From NCBI RefSeq assembly GCF_003573695.1, contig NC_039362.1, positions 176,151,690-176,215,689 of the forward strand: 64,000 bases of DNA, given 5' to 3'. Of this stretch, positions 11,129 through 23,152 are shown in pieces. Position 1 is the stretch's first letter; each line of letters opens with the position of its first letter. The position numbers and the translations under genes were made by a program. The stretch is from Papaver somniferum. Taxonomy: Eukaryota > Streptophyta > Magnoliopsida > Ranunculales > Papaveraceae. The notes under the pieces were generated by a model, which saw only the letters and a list, made by a program, of their open reading frames with translations, was not told where the DNA came from and searched no databases.

Positions 11129-13555
11129 TGAAAAAGCGGGGGTCTAACAACACCACCCAATATTTCGCTTAGCAATCTGTATGGACTAATTCCGAAATAC
11201 TTTGCTAGAGAATCAACTAGACAGTCAGACTCAATCTAGATAAAAAGTATCTCAAGGAGTTAATATCTCTCTCTTGATTTGATTTCTACTCAAACCAAAA
11301 TCAATAGCGAGTCTTTATCAAATACAAGGAACAACTTGGACGGTACCAAAGACCAACGTCCAAGGATCAATCAATATCAATCAACAACCAAAGGTTGGAT
11401 TTCCAATTGATGATCACGAACGCACAACCTGTATTATTTTTATTATATAAAATATAATGCGAAAAAGAAATAACACAGACACCAGAAGTTTTGTTAACAA
11501 GGAAACCGCAAATGCATAAAAACTCCGGGACCTAGTACAGATTGAATACACATTGTACTAAGCCGCTACAGACACTAGCCTACTCCAAGCTAACTTCGGA
11601 CTGATCTAAAGTTGAACCCCTACCAATCTCCCACTGATACAAGGTACAGTTGTACTCCTACGCCTATGATCCCAGCAGGACACTGCGTACTTGATTCCCT
11701 TAGATGATCTCACCCACAACTAAGACAGTTGATAATAAACGAATCTGTCTCACACAGAAAAGTCTATCGAAAGGATAAATTTGTCTCCCACAGATAAACC
11801 CTAGGTTTTGTTCCGTCTTTAGATATAAAATCAAGGTAACAGGAACCGATTGATAATCCGGTCTTATATTCCCAAAGAACAACCTAGATTAATCAATCAC
11901 CTCTCTACAATCCTTCCTGACTACACAAGCGGATTGTCGAGGAATCACAAACAGTGAGACGAAGATGTTTGTGACTTCTTTATCTTTCCTATCGGAGAAC
12001 TCTCAAAATATCAAGCCAATCAATCGATTGTACTCGTACGATAGAAGATACAATATCATATCACACAACTACGATAAAAGTAGTATCGGTCTGGCTTCAC
12101 AATCCCAATGAAGTCTTTAAGTCGTTAACTCGAGTTTTGAGAAGAAACTCAAGAGTTAATGTAGATCCACTCTAGCGAGCGCACTAGTAGCACACATAAG
12201 TGTGGGGATTAAGTTTTGCTCTAGCTAGATGTCTCCTATATATAGCCTTCCAAATCAGGGCTTTGCCTTAGGTACAAAGCAAACTCTATCCACCGTTAGG
12301 TGAAAACCTGATTTAGATTCAAGAAAATATCTCTAAACCATTAGATTTAAAGACATAGCTTGTCACACACACTTGGGTACACGTTTACTGGGTTTGAAAT
12401 AATCATCCCCAAACGAGTACACGTATGTTGGTTCAACATGATAACCCAAAAGGTCAACCATATGAGCATATCATATTAATCATGTTCTTCTTCACCATAA
12501 CTAGTTCAATTGACTCAAATGAACTAGTTAAGAGTTGTTCAATTGCTATGAGATCTTATGTAACTACACAAGACACAATTGAAACAAAGATGATTCGATT
12601 CGATTAGAATCGTCTCATGAACAATATATCCATGGTTTGCATAAATCATTCCTTAATAATTAATTTTTCATGTTCAGAGCACATCTTTAGATCATAACCT
12701 CTTAAGTTCACAAACAAGTTCGCGGACTTAAGTTAATCGGTTGAGTTTTCCAAACTCAGCAGAAATTCTAGGGTCGAGAACTTCCGCCAGTTCGTGGACT
12801 GGGTTCGCGGACTGAGTTCGCGGACTGGGTTCGCGGACGTAACACACAAACGAGTATTAGAAATCCCAGCAGAAATTCTCGGTCGAGAACTTCTGTCAGT
12901 TCGCGGACTGAGTCTGTGCACTGGGTTCGCGGACTTGGCAAGACAATTCCACCATCCTACCGATTTCTTTTGATCAAAAAAGTTTGAAAACTTCGGTTCA
13001 AGGAATACATGGTTATATAATCTAAACTCTCATTTCAATCATTGAAACATTCTCAGAGGGCGATATTCAGTCGTGAAGAACAACAAACCTTTCTAGTCAG
13101 AGCAATTTCCAAAGTGATTGAAACTTTCATGACATTCGTCACTAGGTTAAGATAAACCTGATCAAAGCGAAACTCTTTACCAACACATGATTTCGATTAA
13201 AAGATAAGTAATGAATACTCAACTCGAAATATAAAGTGTATATGTTCTAGTCTATATAGCATACGACTTTTGTCTCTTAAGAAGTAGGAGAATAATAGAT
13301 AGGCTTTCGAGTGATAGATAAGTTCAAGTCTTTACATACCTTTTTGTTGATGAAGTTCCACGGTTCCTTGGTGTAGATCTTCGTCGTTCTCGTTCAATCA
13401 CCATGAAGTCCTTGAGGTCAACTATAATTTTCCTATCCTAGTCCGAGAATTAGCTAATAAGCTAGAAATCAAGACTTTATAGTTTTGATCACTAACATTG
13501 AAAAACATGCTTGATATAGCAACGCATGCGAGGTTGACCGAGCAATGCTCTAACA
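11129..13555 (-). repeat. Right LTR (5' LTR of the minus-strand element)
   Basis: Runs TGAAAAAGCGG to GCTCTAACA and aligns along its whole length with 3079-5529. Differences include loss of one copy of the 34-bp duplication, a short deletion near 11725 and expansion of the 'gttcgcggactg' minisatellite. Confidence 0.85.
12788..12840. repeat. 12-bp minisatellite in the LTR
   Basis: Four consecutive variants of GTTCGCGGACTG (with g/a and c/t changes) lie here. Fewer copies occur in the left LTR at 4790-4910 and scattered ones at 51210-51390. Confidence 0.7.
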
Positions 13556-13755
13556 AAGTCTCCACATACCTTGAGTAGTTCTTCGTCTTCGTAAGATAGT
13601 CGCCATGGAGTCTGGAGCTCAACTACACTAAATTGTCCTAAACAGAGACTTAGCTATTAGTAATCTAGAAATCAAGACATATAGTTTTGACTGAAACTTG
13701 ACAAACATGCTTGAGATAGCAACGCATGCGAGTTCGACCGAGCAATGCTCTAACA
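13556..13755 (-). mobile_element. Right part of the older host LTR
   Basis: Continues the LTR interrupted at 3078: 'tccacatacctt', 'agaaatcaagac', 'acaaacatgcttga' and the terminal GCTCTAACA are all in the order seen in the complete LTRs. Confidence 0.7.
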
Positions 13756-13758
13756 GTA

Positions 13759-16339
13759 TGTTTAGTTGATAAAAGGTTCGGACTTAACCAAACACAATAG
13801 GATTGCTATCAAGTAAATATAAATTAACGTTTGTGTATTTTACTTCTAATTATAATAAAACAATTATAATTGCGGAAATAGAAAAGTAAAAGACACAGCA
13901 AGATTTTTTTATCGAGGAAACCGCAAATGCGGAAAAACCCCAGGACCTTATCCAGAATTGAATACTGTCAGGATTAAGCCTCTATACAAAATCAAACCAA
14001 CTTCGTATAGTTGAGACCAAGCAACTAAAACTATAGTTCACCTAGTTACGTCTGTATCCCTGTGCCTCCAACTTGCAGTAAGTCACGCACTTGGTACAAT
14101 TCCTTTGGTTCGTATTCCAAACAGTAAAGGAACAACAAATCTGTTCGGTAACAACTCTTTCAACCAAGTGATATGAGTTTGACAAAAGGCTCTTCCGTTT
14201 ATCCTAATAAACTTCTTTTTCATGTCCTTAGATCTATCCGATAACAACTACCATAGTAATTGTCAAGATTTTTCAGTCAATACTTTTAATCACAAAGAAA
14301 CGTATTGATGCCGATCTACTCAACTAATCAATCCAATCTATCACAGAGATAAACCGATTATAGTTGGATCCTTTTCTGCCGAAACAAGTATTATGCACAC
14401 CAAAGATTATGAACCCAAATTAGAAATCTTCTTCGTCTTCAAATCCTCTTAGATCTTCATTAAACACCTGCACACAATCAACTTGAATCTCTTATGATCA
14501 ATCACACATAGAACGGAGTCTGTTAACAATGGATTATCACAAGAGTCTTTAGATATACAAACAGTCTAAAGATCCCCGTCGAAACTTCGATGTATTTTGA
14601 ATGAATCTTATATCAGAAGAGAAGATTCTCAAGCATAAACAAACTAGGTGCAATCAGAGTTTAATAATCGTTAGTCAATCAAATCAATCAAATATATTTT
14701 GAATGAATCTAATAGAGCTTCTCAATCCCAAAGAATTCTTTAAACCGAGCGGCCGTAAGAGATTTCTCCTAATTAGGTTACTTTCCTCTCCGAATAGGCG
14801 GCTCCACCAGTAACAATACAACTAGGTAGTTTTGCTGGATCTAAGGATTAGTTTGCTTGAAATGAAAACTTCAATATTTATAGACCAAGGAAGTTTGGAC
14901 ACCAAGGAATTTCTAAAACCGAAAATATTCTCAAAGATATGCAATATATTTCCAAATTCGGTTTCCATAATTCCTGAAAATGCTTTGTCCAAATATTGAC
15001 CGAAAATCTCTTAGAAAATCTCCAACTCGTAAATGCACATTACTAATTTTATTTTTTGAAACTAAAAACCTTAATTAAAAGATTCTTAATTTATTTCGAT
15101 CCGGGATTCTCCTTTAGCTATTAAGGAATAACTTTGAACAATAAAAGGTAAGAATTATTGCACGTGTTCAAAGTATGTCGACACCTTTACTTTGTAAATC
15201 CTTTTGTATATTTACAATCTTGGAACCGTTTTGCCACTCTTCCAAACAAGTTTAGAATTGGTTCATCTGACTTCCAAGAACTATGTGATTGATTATCCTA
15301 TCAAATCTCCAAACATGGGTTTCACGGTTCTACCAAAACAAGTTTCGTTTCTACCTCCATGTGGGTAATAGAATTACTCACACTAGTTACCAAAACTTGG
15401 TTGACTAGGTATTGGGATCGGTTCCCACATATATATGGTATCTAAATTGTATTTGGTGCACATGTTCATAGGATCGGTTCCCAATATCTAAAAATGTGTT
15501 GCACATGTTCATAGGATCGGTGCCCAACAACTAAAAACTTAATGCACCTCTTACAAGGATCGATTCCTCTTTTGTGATCGGTTCTCCTTTGCCTAGAGTT
15601 TGTCATACCAATTACAACAAATCGATCATACCATCTCAGGTGACTACTTAAGATTGGTTACACTAATAAAAGTCATACCAATACAAAAGTCAGCATTGTG
15701 AATAGTTTTACCAAGAACATAAGAAAGTCATGAGCGGTTATACTAAACACACATATTGGTAATTCAAAAGATTTCCAATGAACAACAATACCAATAATAC
15801 TAGCGGTTTCCCTTTCGGTTCATAACACAAGTTTATGAATTCTACTTCCTTTAATCAAATGCAAAAACATTGTTTCCTATGACGAAATCTTCACCCATAC
15901 CCATACATAGTCACAATAGCATTCATACAATTATGTCGATGTCTTATATAAGAAGTTCAAAAGATAAGCGTTATACTTCGTATTGTATTCCTTAATACTA
16001 TGTCTATCTAGAGTATAATCATTCACATTTAGCAGTTATGTTTTCAATATGACGACTTGAAAGATATGTTAGGGAATGAAACAGTTCAAGTCAAATATTA
16101 CTAACCTCAAGTGGAAGGATGATGTCGTCGTTGTAGCGCCTAATTACTTCTTCACATTCTTCAAGTCTTCACGTAATACTTGTAATGTCTCATATCCTAA
16201 TACTTTCAAGCTAACTTATCTGAAGTTGACTCTAGTAAATAATCAAGCGACTCTTTATATGAGTTTTGATTCACTAAAATATGACAACCAAACTTGACAT
16301 ACCAACGCTTGGTGGGTTCAACCGAGCTATGCTCTAACA
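13759..16339 (-). mobile_element. Solo LTR of a second Sirevirus-like family
   Basis: About 2.6 kb starting near TGTTTAGTTG and ending GCTCTAACA. It shares the skeleton of the first family ('aggaaaccgcaaatgcgg', 'ccccaggacct', the terminal 'gaccgagc..tgctctaaca'), but most of the sequence differs. No gag or primer site adjoins it, so it is probably a solo LTR. The left boundary is uncertain and no target duplication was identified. The short open frame at 16076-16297 lies inside the LTR and is not credible. Confidence 0.6.
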
Positions 16340-16474
16340 AATGTATCTATAGTCCGATGGGTTGGAGAGAGGTTCACCATCATGACATGAGAGTTTTATA
16401 CCACTCATGACAGGATTAGAACAAGATTTGTATTCCATCAGTAATAAGGAGTTGTTGGATGTGGATTTGACAAC

Positions 16475-17575
16475 TTAGAACAATATTTGAGTCAGTAATA
16501 AGGAGTTGTTGCATGTGGATTTGACAACTTCAATACCCAATAAATAGTGGAGATCTCCCAAGTCCTTCATTGCAAAGGAGGATCTTAATATGGAATCAAA
16601 ACTGGAGATCAAGGTTGTGGTATTTCCTATAAGGAGGATGTCATCAACATATAAAACAATAAGTAAAACATCACCCCCTGAGAAGTAACTGAACAATGAA
16701 TGATCAGAGTCACTCATGTTGAACCCAGGTGAAAATAGAAAACCACTAAACTTCTCAAACCAGGATCTAGGAGCTTGTTTCAACTCATACAATGATTTAT
16801 TAAGCTTGCATACATAAGCAGGATGTGCTTCATCTGTAAATCCTTTTGGCTGCTGCATGTAGACAACTTCATTTAATTCACCATGAATAAATGCATTTGA
16901 AACATCAAGTTGTTTGATAAACCATCCATTTGTCACTTCAAGTAGAAGGATAGTTCTGACAGTTGTAAACTTGATGACAGGGCTGAAGGTTTCATGATAG
17001 TCAATCCCATCTACTTGGTGATAGCCCTTTGCCACAAGTATAGCTTTATGCCTCTCTAGACTCCCATCAGACCTGAGTTTTACCTTGTACCACTTGCAAC
17101 CAAACACATTCATGGAAGGATGATGAGGAACAAGTTACAAGTGTTATTCTGAATCAATGTACCATACTCATTCTTCATTGCTTGAACCCATTCAGTTTTT
17201 GTAGAAGCTGTTTTAAAGGTTTTGGGTTAGAGGTACTAGTAACTTCAAAGTTGAAGGAAAAATGAAGAGGATGAGTGATACTGTAATGAGTCACATAACT
17301 GGTAGATATTAAGGTTTCACAATACCCAGTTGTGATCTAGTGACCATTTGGTGAACATGTGGATATGTAGGTTCAGGTGTATCATTAGTTGATTCTGGAT
17401 CTAGTTCAGAAGTGATTGAGAATTGTGGTGACTCAGGTACTGAAAGTTCAGATTCAAAGGATGGTATATTATGTCGTAATGAGGACTGGATAGCCAGATA
17501 TTTGCAAAGTAACAATATCCCCAGCATTAGTAAATATCTGTTTAACCTCAGCCTCATTTTGGTTGAGTGAATCAA
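16475..17575 (-). pseudogene. pol: Copia pol fragment: linker plus reverse transcriptase N-terminal half
   Basis: Broken Ty1/copia polyprotein. The upstream part (17575-17309) ends with HQMVTRSQLGIVKP, the linker typically found just before the RT. The second part (17113-16475) has the RVT_2 order: CKWYKVKLRSDGSLERHKA, ARSWF-like KQAPRSWFEKF, LDVSNAFIHGEL and the catalytic YVDD in VLYVDDILLIGN. Frames are shifted between the two parts, and RNase H and the 3' LTR are missing. An adjacent direct duplication of about 45 bp (near 16440-16480 and 16492-16530) repeats the last codons. The element is dead, with no LTR that can be assigned to it. Confidence 0.85.
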
Positions 17576-19149
17576 AACCTAGGGTATCACAAATATCACA
17601 AAACTTACATTTTTTTTTTAACTCTAAAATTTGATGATTATCCATAGAAATCTTCGCAGGATCTCTGCGACGGGCAAACCCAGCAAAATGCTGTAGTCGT
17701 CGAGTCTCGGGTCTAAAAATCGAGTTGTCCAAGAAACTCTGAAAACGAAGTCCAACGCTACAAACATGGAATACCACTGCCAAGAAAATAAAATAATATT
17801 TAAGTTAGTTTATGCGTAACATAATTTGATCGATTTAACTTGAATGTGATTTCAGATTTTACTGTTCGATCGGCTATAATCAGTAACGACTGAATGTTGG
17901 GTAAGACGTTCTCACAAGTCCAAGTCCTGTAGGACGATAATACATTAGAGTACAGTAGAACCTCTATATAAGAATACTCCACATAGGAATAACCTTCGTA
18001 TACGAATAACAAATTTTGATCCCGATTATATATATCTAAGAATAAATTCCTTATTGGAATAAGTCATATTTTTTTCCGGTCCCGTTTTAAGGAATTACCT
18101 CCATCAAAGTTTAAGACGAAGAAACCTATTTAAAAAATCCTTGAAGTTTTATAGTGTGTGATGTCTTTTTTTTTTTTTGCATGACTCGTTTAAATATCTT
18201 TTGATCATATGATTTTGTTTGTCGATTTTCCGTATCATTGTTGAATTTTGTGTGAATTATGTTACATAGAAACTTCATGTATTTAACTGATACATGTGAA
18301 ACTAAACAAAACCTATGTTTTCCTACGTATTGCCTAGGTACATTGTGTTACATAGTGTATTTATCATATGTATCATACATGTGAAACTAAACAAAATTTA
18401 AACAAAAAAATCTAATTGAAAGTCTGGCAGACCGGATCATATAAGGTTAAATTCTTTTTCCTCCTTTCAAGAGAAGATACGTCTCTTGTAGTTGTTCTCA
18501 TTGCCATGGTTTCATCTTATCGTAATGAATAACCCTGCTTGATATTTGCTTCATAGAGACCCATGCCTGCAAAATGAAACGTAAACTAAAATTAAAAAAC
18601 ATTTATCAATAAATTGTTTAAAAGCCCAAAACTACTTAAACAAATTAAACTACGAAATCAAGAGTGAGTAAATTTTCGTAAACAATTATTAAGACACCTA
18701 TATATTACATGGTATTGTTGAAAAACCTCACCTGTAAAATTTACATATAAATGTGAAGAAACGATAAATAAAAGAGCCTAACCCTTTTTCTAATCTTCAT
18801 GTCTCTTGGTTGCCAGGGGTTTCATGAGAAAAAAAAGTTATTAGGGTTTTAGTGTATGTAATGAAAGAGCGAAAAAGAAATGATTCATATGGTGTTTTGT
18901 TTTAGGATATGGAATATGGAAGAAGGAAAAAGAGACGATCGGGTAACCACCCACCCTGCGTGGTGTTAAAAATAATATCGAAAATAATGGAAATTCTCAA
19001 TTCTTATTGGTTGGGGGCCAAAAGTTCTGGAATTCAAGTTTTTGGCCTAACTTTCAATGTGAGGCCAACCATTTCCCCTCATATTATATATACAATATTC
19101 CCCTCATATTATTTATACAATATTCTCTTTCGATGTTTTTCCTGCTGCA
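17576..19149. other. Low-complexity intergenic stretch, no supportable gene
   Basis: AT-rich DNA. Apart from a transposon terminus at 17951 nothing coherent is seen. The open frames at 17469-17783 and 17800-18012 (minus strand) and 18909-19157 (plus strand) have no recognisable domain. Confidence 0.4.
17951..18100. mobile_element. Terminus of a pogo/Emigrant-like (Tc1/mariner) element
   Basis: TA followed by CAGTAGAACCTCTATATAAG closely resembles the CAGTARAACCTCTATAAATTAATA terminus of plant Emigrant/Lemi1 elements, which duplicate TA. The next 100 bp carry the usual degenerate echoes ('aagaataa', 'ggaataa'). No matching opposite terminus was found, so it is truncated. Confidence 0.5.
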
Positions 19150-19757
19150 CTAGATAGACCCTCTACAAGTGTTAAACTACTTGGCGGACCCATCAGTTTG
19201 GGATCACCAGTTCTGCAGCAACCTTGTTTTAGAGCGTGTGTAAAGAACCTTTCATCTTATGGAAGCTATTATTAAACTGGACGACCCACTAAGTCTTCTA
19301 CTATTGTTGCGTAATTGTGCAGGAATCTCAAAACTATATTTCTCGTTGCGCACAACCTCACCTGCATATTTAAGCGAAGTCCAAGCAGGTTTTGATAACT
19401 ACTTATTTAACTACATGCAGAGACTAGTTGTTAATGATGGTCCTGGGTACGGTTTGATTCAACATAGGTTGGTTTCTCTCCCAATCAGAGATGGCGGACT
19501 GGGCATCTATTCCATGTACGACATCATGCAATACTCTTATTTGGCTTATCGTCTACAAACAAAGCAGTTACAGTGCACTCTTCTTCGGCATTCAGGCATA
19601 TTGGGTGACGGTTCTTCCTACTAGTTGGCCTCGGATACGTTCTTACAAGCCTGTCATCTCTCTCCCATTTCATTTAATATTGAAGGTGCTTCCACCCACC
19701 CTAAGAGCTCTCTGGCAGTCAAATACTTTAATGTTGTGAAGCAAGAGATGCCTATTC
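19150..19757 (+). pseudogene. RLE-type LINE copy A: post-RT region
   Basis: This matches the region after the RT catalytic core of the fuller copy at 29145-32374. Shared motifs are VKLLGG (cf. VKLLGA), LLLLRNCAGISKLYFSLRTT, VNDGPGYGLIQHRLVSLP, DGGLGIYSM and YLAYRLQTKQLQ. There is a frameshift near 19258 and another near 19620. The 5' part, including the RT active site, is absent. It is cut at 19757 by the TG of an LTR and resumes at 28121, 8.4 kb downstream. The joined halves run in the right order through the C-terminal endonuclease-like region. Confidence 0.75.
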
Positions 19758-21747
19758 TGAAAAAGCGGGGGTAGAACAACCACACCCAACAATTAGATTA
19801 GCAATCTGTATGGAAAAACTCCAATATACTTTATAGAGATTCAACTAGACAGTCAGACTCAATCTAAACAAAAAGTATATCAAAGAGTTTATATCTCAAT
19901 CTCTCGATTTGATATATACTCAAGCAAATAGAAATCTCTGAGTCTTTATCAAATACTAGAGAGATAACTTGGATGGTACCAAATACCAATATCCAAGTGT
20001 CAATCAGTTTAAATCAACAACCAAAAGGTCGGATATTCTAATATATTGAACAACGCACAACCTGTGATATTTCAATTATATAAACAAATATAATGCGGAA
20101 TAGAAATAACACAGACACCAGAATTTTGTTAACGAGGAAACCGCAAATGCAGAAAACCCCGGGACCTAGTCCAGATTGAACACACACTATATTAAGCTGC
20201 TACAGACACTAGCCTACTCCAAACTAACTTCGGTCTGGACTGTAGTTGAACCCCAATCAATCTCACACTGATCCAAGGTACATTTATGCTCCTACGCCTC
20301 TGATCCCAGCAGGATGCCACATACTTGATTCCCTTAGCTTATCTCACCCACAACTAAGAGTTGCTACGACCCAAAATCGAAGACTTTAATAAACAAACCT
20401 GTATCACACAGAAAAGTCTACGGTAACAGATAAATCCGTCTCCCACGAATATACCTATGAGTTTTTGTCCCGGATTTTGATAAATCAAGGTGAACAGGAA
20501 CCAATCAATAACCCGAACTTATATTCCCGAAGAACAACCTAGTATTATTGATCACCCCACAATAATCTTATTCGACGCAGCGAAAAAGATATTGCGGAAT
20601 CACAAACGATGAGACGAAGATGTTTGTGACTTCTTTTCTATCTTTCCTATCGGAGATATAAAATCTCGACACAATTATTTCAATTGTACTCGAAACGATA
20701 GAAATACCAAGATCAGATCACACAACTACGATAAAAGTAGTATCGGTCTGGCTTCACAATCCCAATGAAGTCTTTAAGTCGTTAACATGGTTTAGAATAA
20801 CAAACTAAAGTTTAAAGGAGAATCAACTCTAGCTTAGCACAACTAGTATCACACAGAATGTGTGGGGATTAGGTTTCCCAGTTCCTAGAGTTCTCCCTTA
20901 TATAGTCTTTCAAATCAGGGTTTGCAATCAATGTTAGCTTGGTAACAAAACATCAATATTCACTGTTAGATGAAAACCTGATTAGATTCAAGCTAATATT
21001 TCTCAACCATTGGATCTAAAATTTAGCTTGTTACACACAAATGAGATGTCCAATTTTGGGTTTATGAACCGTACCCAAACATTAACATTTGTTGGTTCAA
21101 CAATAGTTAACCAAAGGTTAGCCATATGATCACTTTCATATCAACCATATTCTTCTTCACCATAACTAGTCCAAATGACTCAAATGAACTAGTTAGAGAG
21201 TTTTTCAATTGCAAGGAAATCTTATGTAACTACACAAGACATAATCGAAGCAAAATCGGTTTGATTCACTCGAATCGTTTCATGAACTTTATAGCCACGG
21301 TTTGCAAAAGCATTCCTTTGTTTATTTAAATATTAGTTCAAGAACAACCAGTTTTAGATATAACCTGCTCAAGTTCGCGGACTTAATCTCATGGAAGGAG
21401 TACACAAACTCGAGCAGAAATTCTCGGGTTTGAAAACTTCGCCAGTTCGCGTACTGAGTTTAAGGACTTGGCTCACGCCACTTCCGTTTCTATTGATCAA
21501 CAAAGTTTTCAAACTTTGGTTTAAGGAATAAGAACTTATACATATATGTGTTTCCACAACAATGCTTATATCCTAGCAATAGTTATGTAATCTAAACTCT
21601 CATTTAAATCATTTGAAACATTCTAGCCGTTATTCACAAACCATTTTTCGTCAGAGCAGTTTCCAAAGTGATTGAAACATTACATGACTTTCGTCACTAG
21701 GAAAAGATGAATTTTTCTAAAGCGAAAGATTACCAATACATATTTCG
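19758..21747 (-). mobile_element. Sirevirus-type LTR, left part, inserted in the LINE
   Basis: Starts TGAAAAAGCGGGGGT and aligns through to the 'tatttcga' block near 21747, where Gypsy sequence takes over. The remainder with the terminal CTCTAACA is at 27925-28120. The 5-mers outside the two ends are tattc (19753-19757) and tactc (28121-28125), a target duplication with one mismatch. Since both ends belong to one LTR and no internal region exists, it was a solo LTR before the Gypsy arrived. Confidence 0.8.
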
Positions 21748-22086
21748 ATAAATTACTTGTTTTTGTTAGATGTCGCATGCTTAGTTTTAATTACTTCAGA
21801 TGCGTCATGCTTTTAACTTCCAAATAATATTTTACGAAATCTATTTTTGGCAAAGAACTAGAGTCACAACTTCTTTTGTTTGAGCTATATTGTCTAGAAG
21901 TAATGACTGAACCACAACAATATGAAAAGTAGTGAAATCCCGAGTCCCGGTTTCTCTTCATCCTGTGACAAATTTTGTATATATATTTTTCCTTATTTTC
22001 ATTATTAAGTCTTAAAATAAATTCTCAACAAATCTGAGTGAACGAATCATCTTACTACAACATCATTGAAAAATACCATCAATTTT

Positions 22087-22104
22087 TGGCGCCGCCGACG
22101 CGGA
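22087..22104 (+). other. Primer binding site of Gypsy element
   Basis: TGGCGCCGCCGACGCGGAT resembles the TGGCGCCGTTGCCGGGGA used by plant Athila/Tat-type Gypsy elements (complement of the Asp tRNA 3' end). It lies five bases after the LTR's final CA at 22081. Confidence 0.75.
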
Positions 22105-23150
22105 TTTGTTTATAAAAAAAATTTTAGTTTTTTTTTTATTTGTTCCTTTTTACGCCTTTTGGTATTTCTTGTTTGCTTTCAGATTTGGAACTGAGCTAAA
22201 GAAAAGGGGAGAAAGTGCTGAAAACAAAAGCAAAGTCAAAGAAGAAAAGAAAGGAGGAATCCAAAAGGAGTGAAGAAGAAAATTTTTTGTATATAGATAT
22301 TCTATTTTATTTTTTTATTTTTTTAGAAACTGTAATTAAGGTTTTTATTTTTGTAATCTTTTATTTTTGGACATTTTTTTTTCGGACATTGAACTTTGGG
22401 ACTTTATTTTTTTTAAACCCTACGGAAGGGTAGTTTTAAATATAAACTGTGTGCAGAGAAGGACGACGATTACGATATCGTCTCGGCCCCTCGGGTTCGT
22501 ACACGACATTGGAGTTGTGGCCCGAGTCGACTTCAACGGTTCATCCCCCGTCTGGAACGGGAGGTAAGAATTCTAAACACCCGCGAATCCCTTGTCAGTG
22601 GATTTACTGGATGATTTTGTATGCTTATATGTTGAGGACCTGAAATCGGATTTAATTTTCTAGTAAAGGGAAAGGCCTGGCCAAATCAAGATAAGGACTC
22701 GGATTTCATCACCGTTCCCTTCTTGCCCCCGCCTTAGGAACACGTAACCTACGCGAACCTAAGCCTTAAAATTTGGACTAGAACGAGACCGATAGGGTAA
22801 CGAGCTTAATAGGAAAGTCATTCGAAAAATATTGGTTACTCTTTTAAGCATACTTCGAAGTTCATGATGGTTTATGTGAGTTGAATGTGTGACTGCGCCG
22901 CCTTGTAATGCGGTGAGGCCTTGGGTATCAAAGCTCTATGCAGCTTCCCTCGTCTCTATTCAACTTACTTTGACTCGGATTGATTCCAGATGGGTTTGCT
23001 CAAATTGTAACGAATTCCCTTTCAAAGGATTAGAAGCTGGTCTAGAAACAATCTAAGTGGATCCATCATGCTTTTTGTTTGAGAGATAAAATAGGCTTGG
23101 TGTTGTCGAGTCAGCGTTCTTTGTGTTTGTTTAGAATTCCATTGCAGTTA
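22105..23150 (+). other. Gypsy leader region
   Basis: Non-coding sequence between primer site and first ORF. It starts with a purine-rich stretch (22200-22290), then T-rich DNA, then a GC-richer segment (22450-22570) with conflicting short open frames. No recognised domain. Confidence 0.5.
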
Positions 23151-23152
23151 GG

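Larger units (their letters stand above)
3079..13555 (-). mobile_element. Non-autonomous Ty1/copia (Sirevirus-like) LTR retrotransposon, gag only
   Basis: Two direct LTRs of about 2.45 kb flank an internal region of about 5.6 kb. Reading on the minus strand, the order is 5' LTR (11129-13555), a primer site matching initiator-Met tRNA (11115-11126), gag with CCHC knuckles (11020-9586), a coiled-coil ORF (9218-8853), long non-coding sequence, repeated polypurine tracts (5940-5530) and the 3' LTR (3079-5529). Integrase, RT and RNase H are absent, so it would need helper proteins from a relative. Long LTRs, Met-tRNA priming and multiple polypurine tracts are known Sirevirus traits. The flanking 5-mers are aagct and aagtc, a degraded target duplication at best. 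LTR-to-LTR differences are frequent, so the insertion is not recent. Confidence 0.8.

Noticed and set aside
12788..12840. Regular repeats, CRISPR-like at first sight
   Set aside because: Units are 12 bp, contiguous, without spacers, and lie inside a plant LTR.
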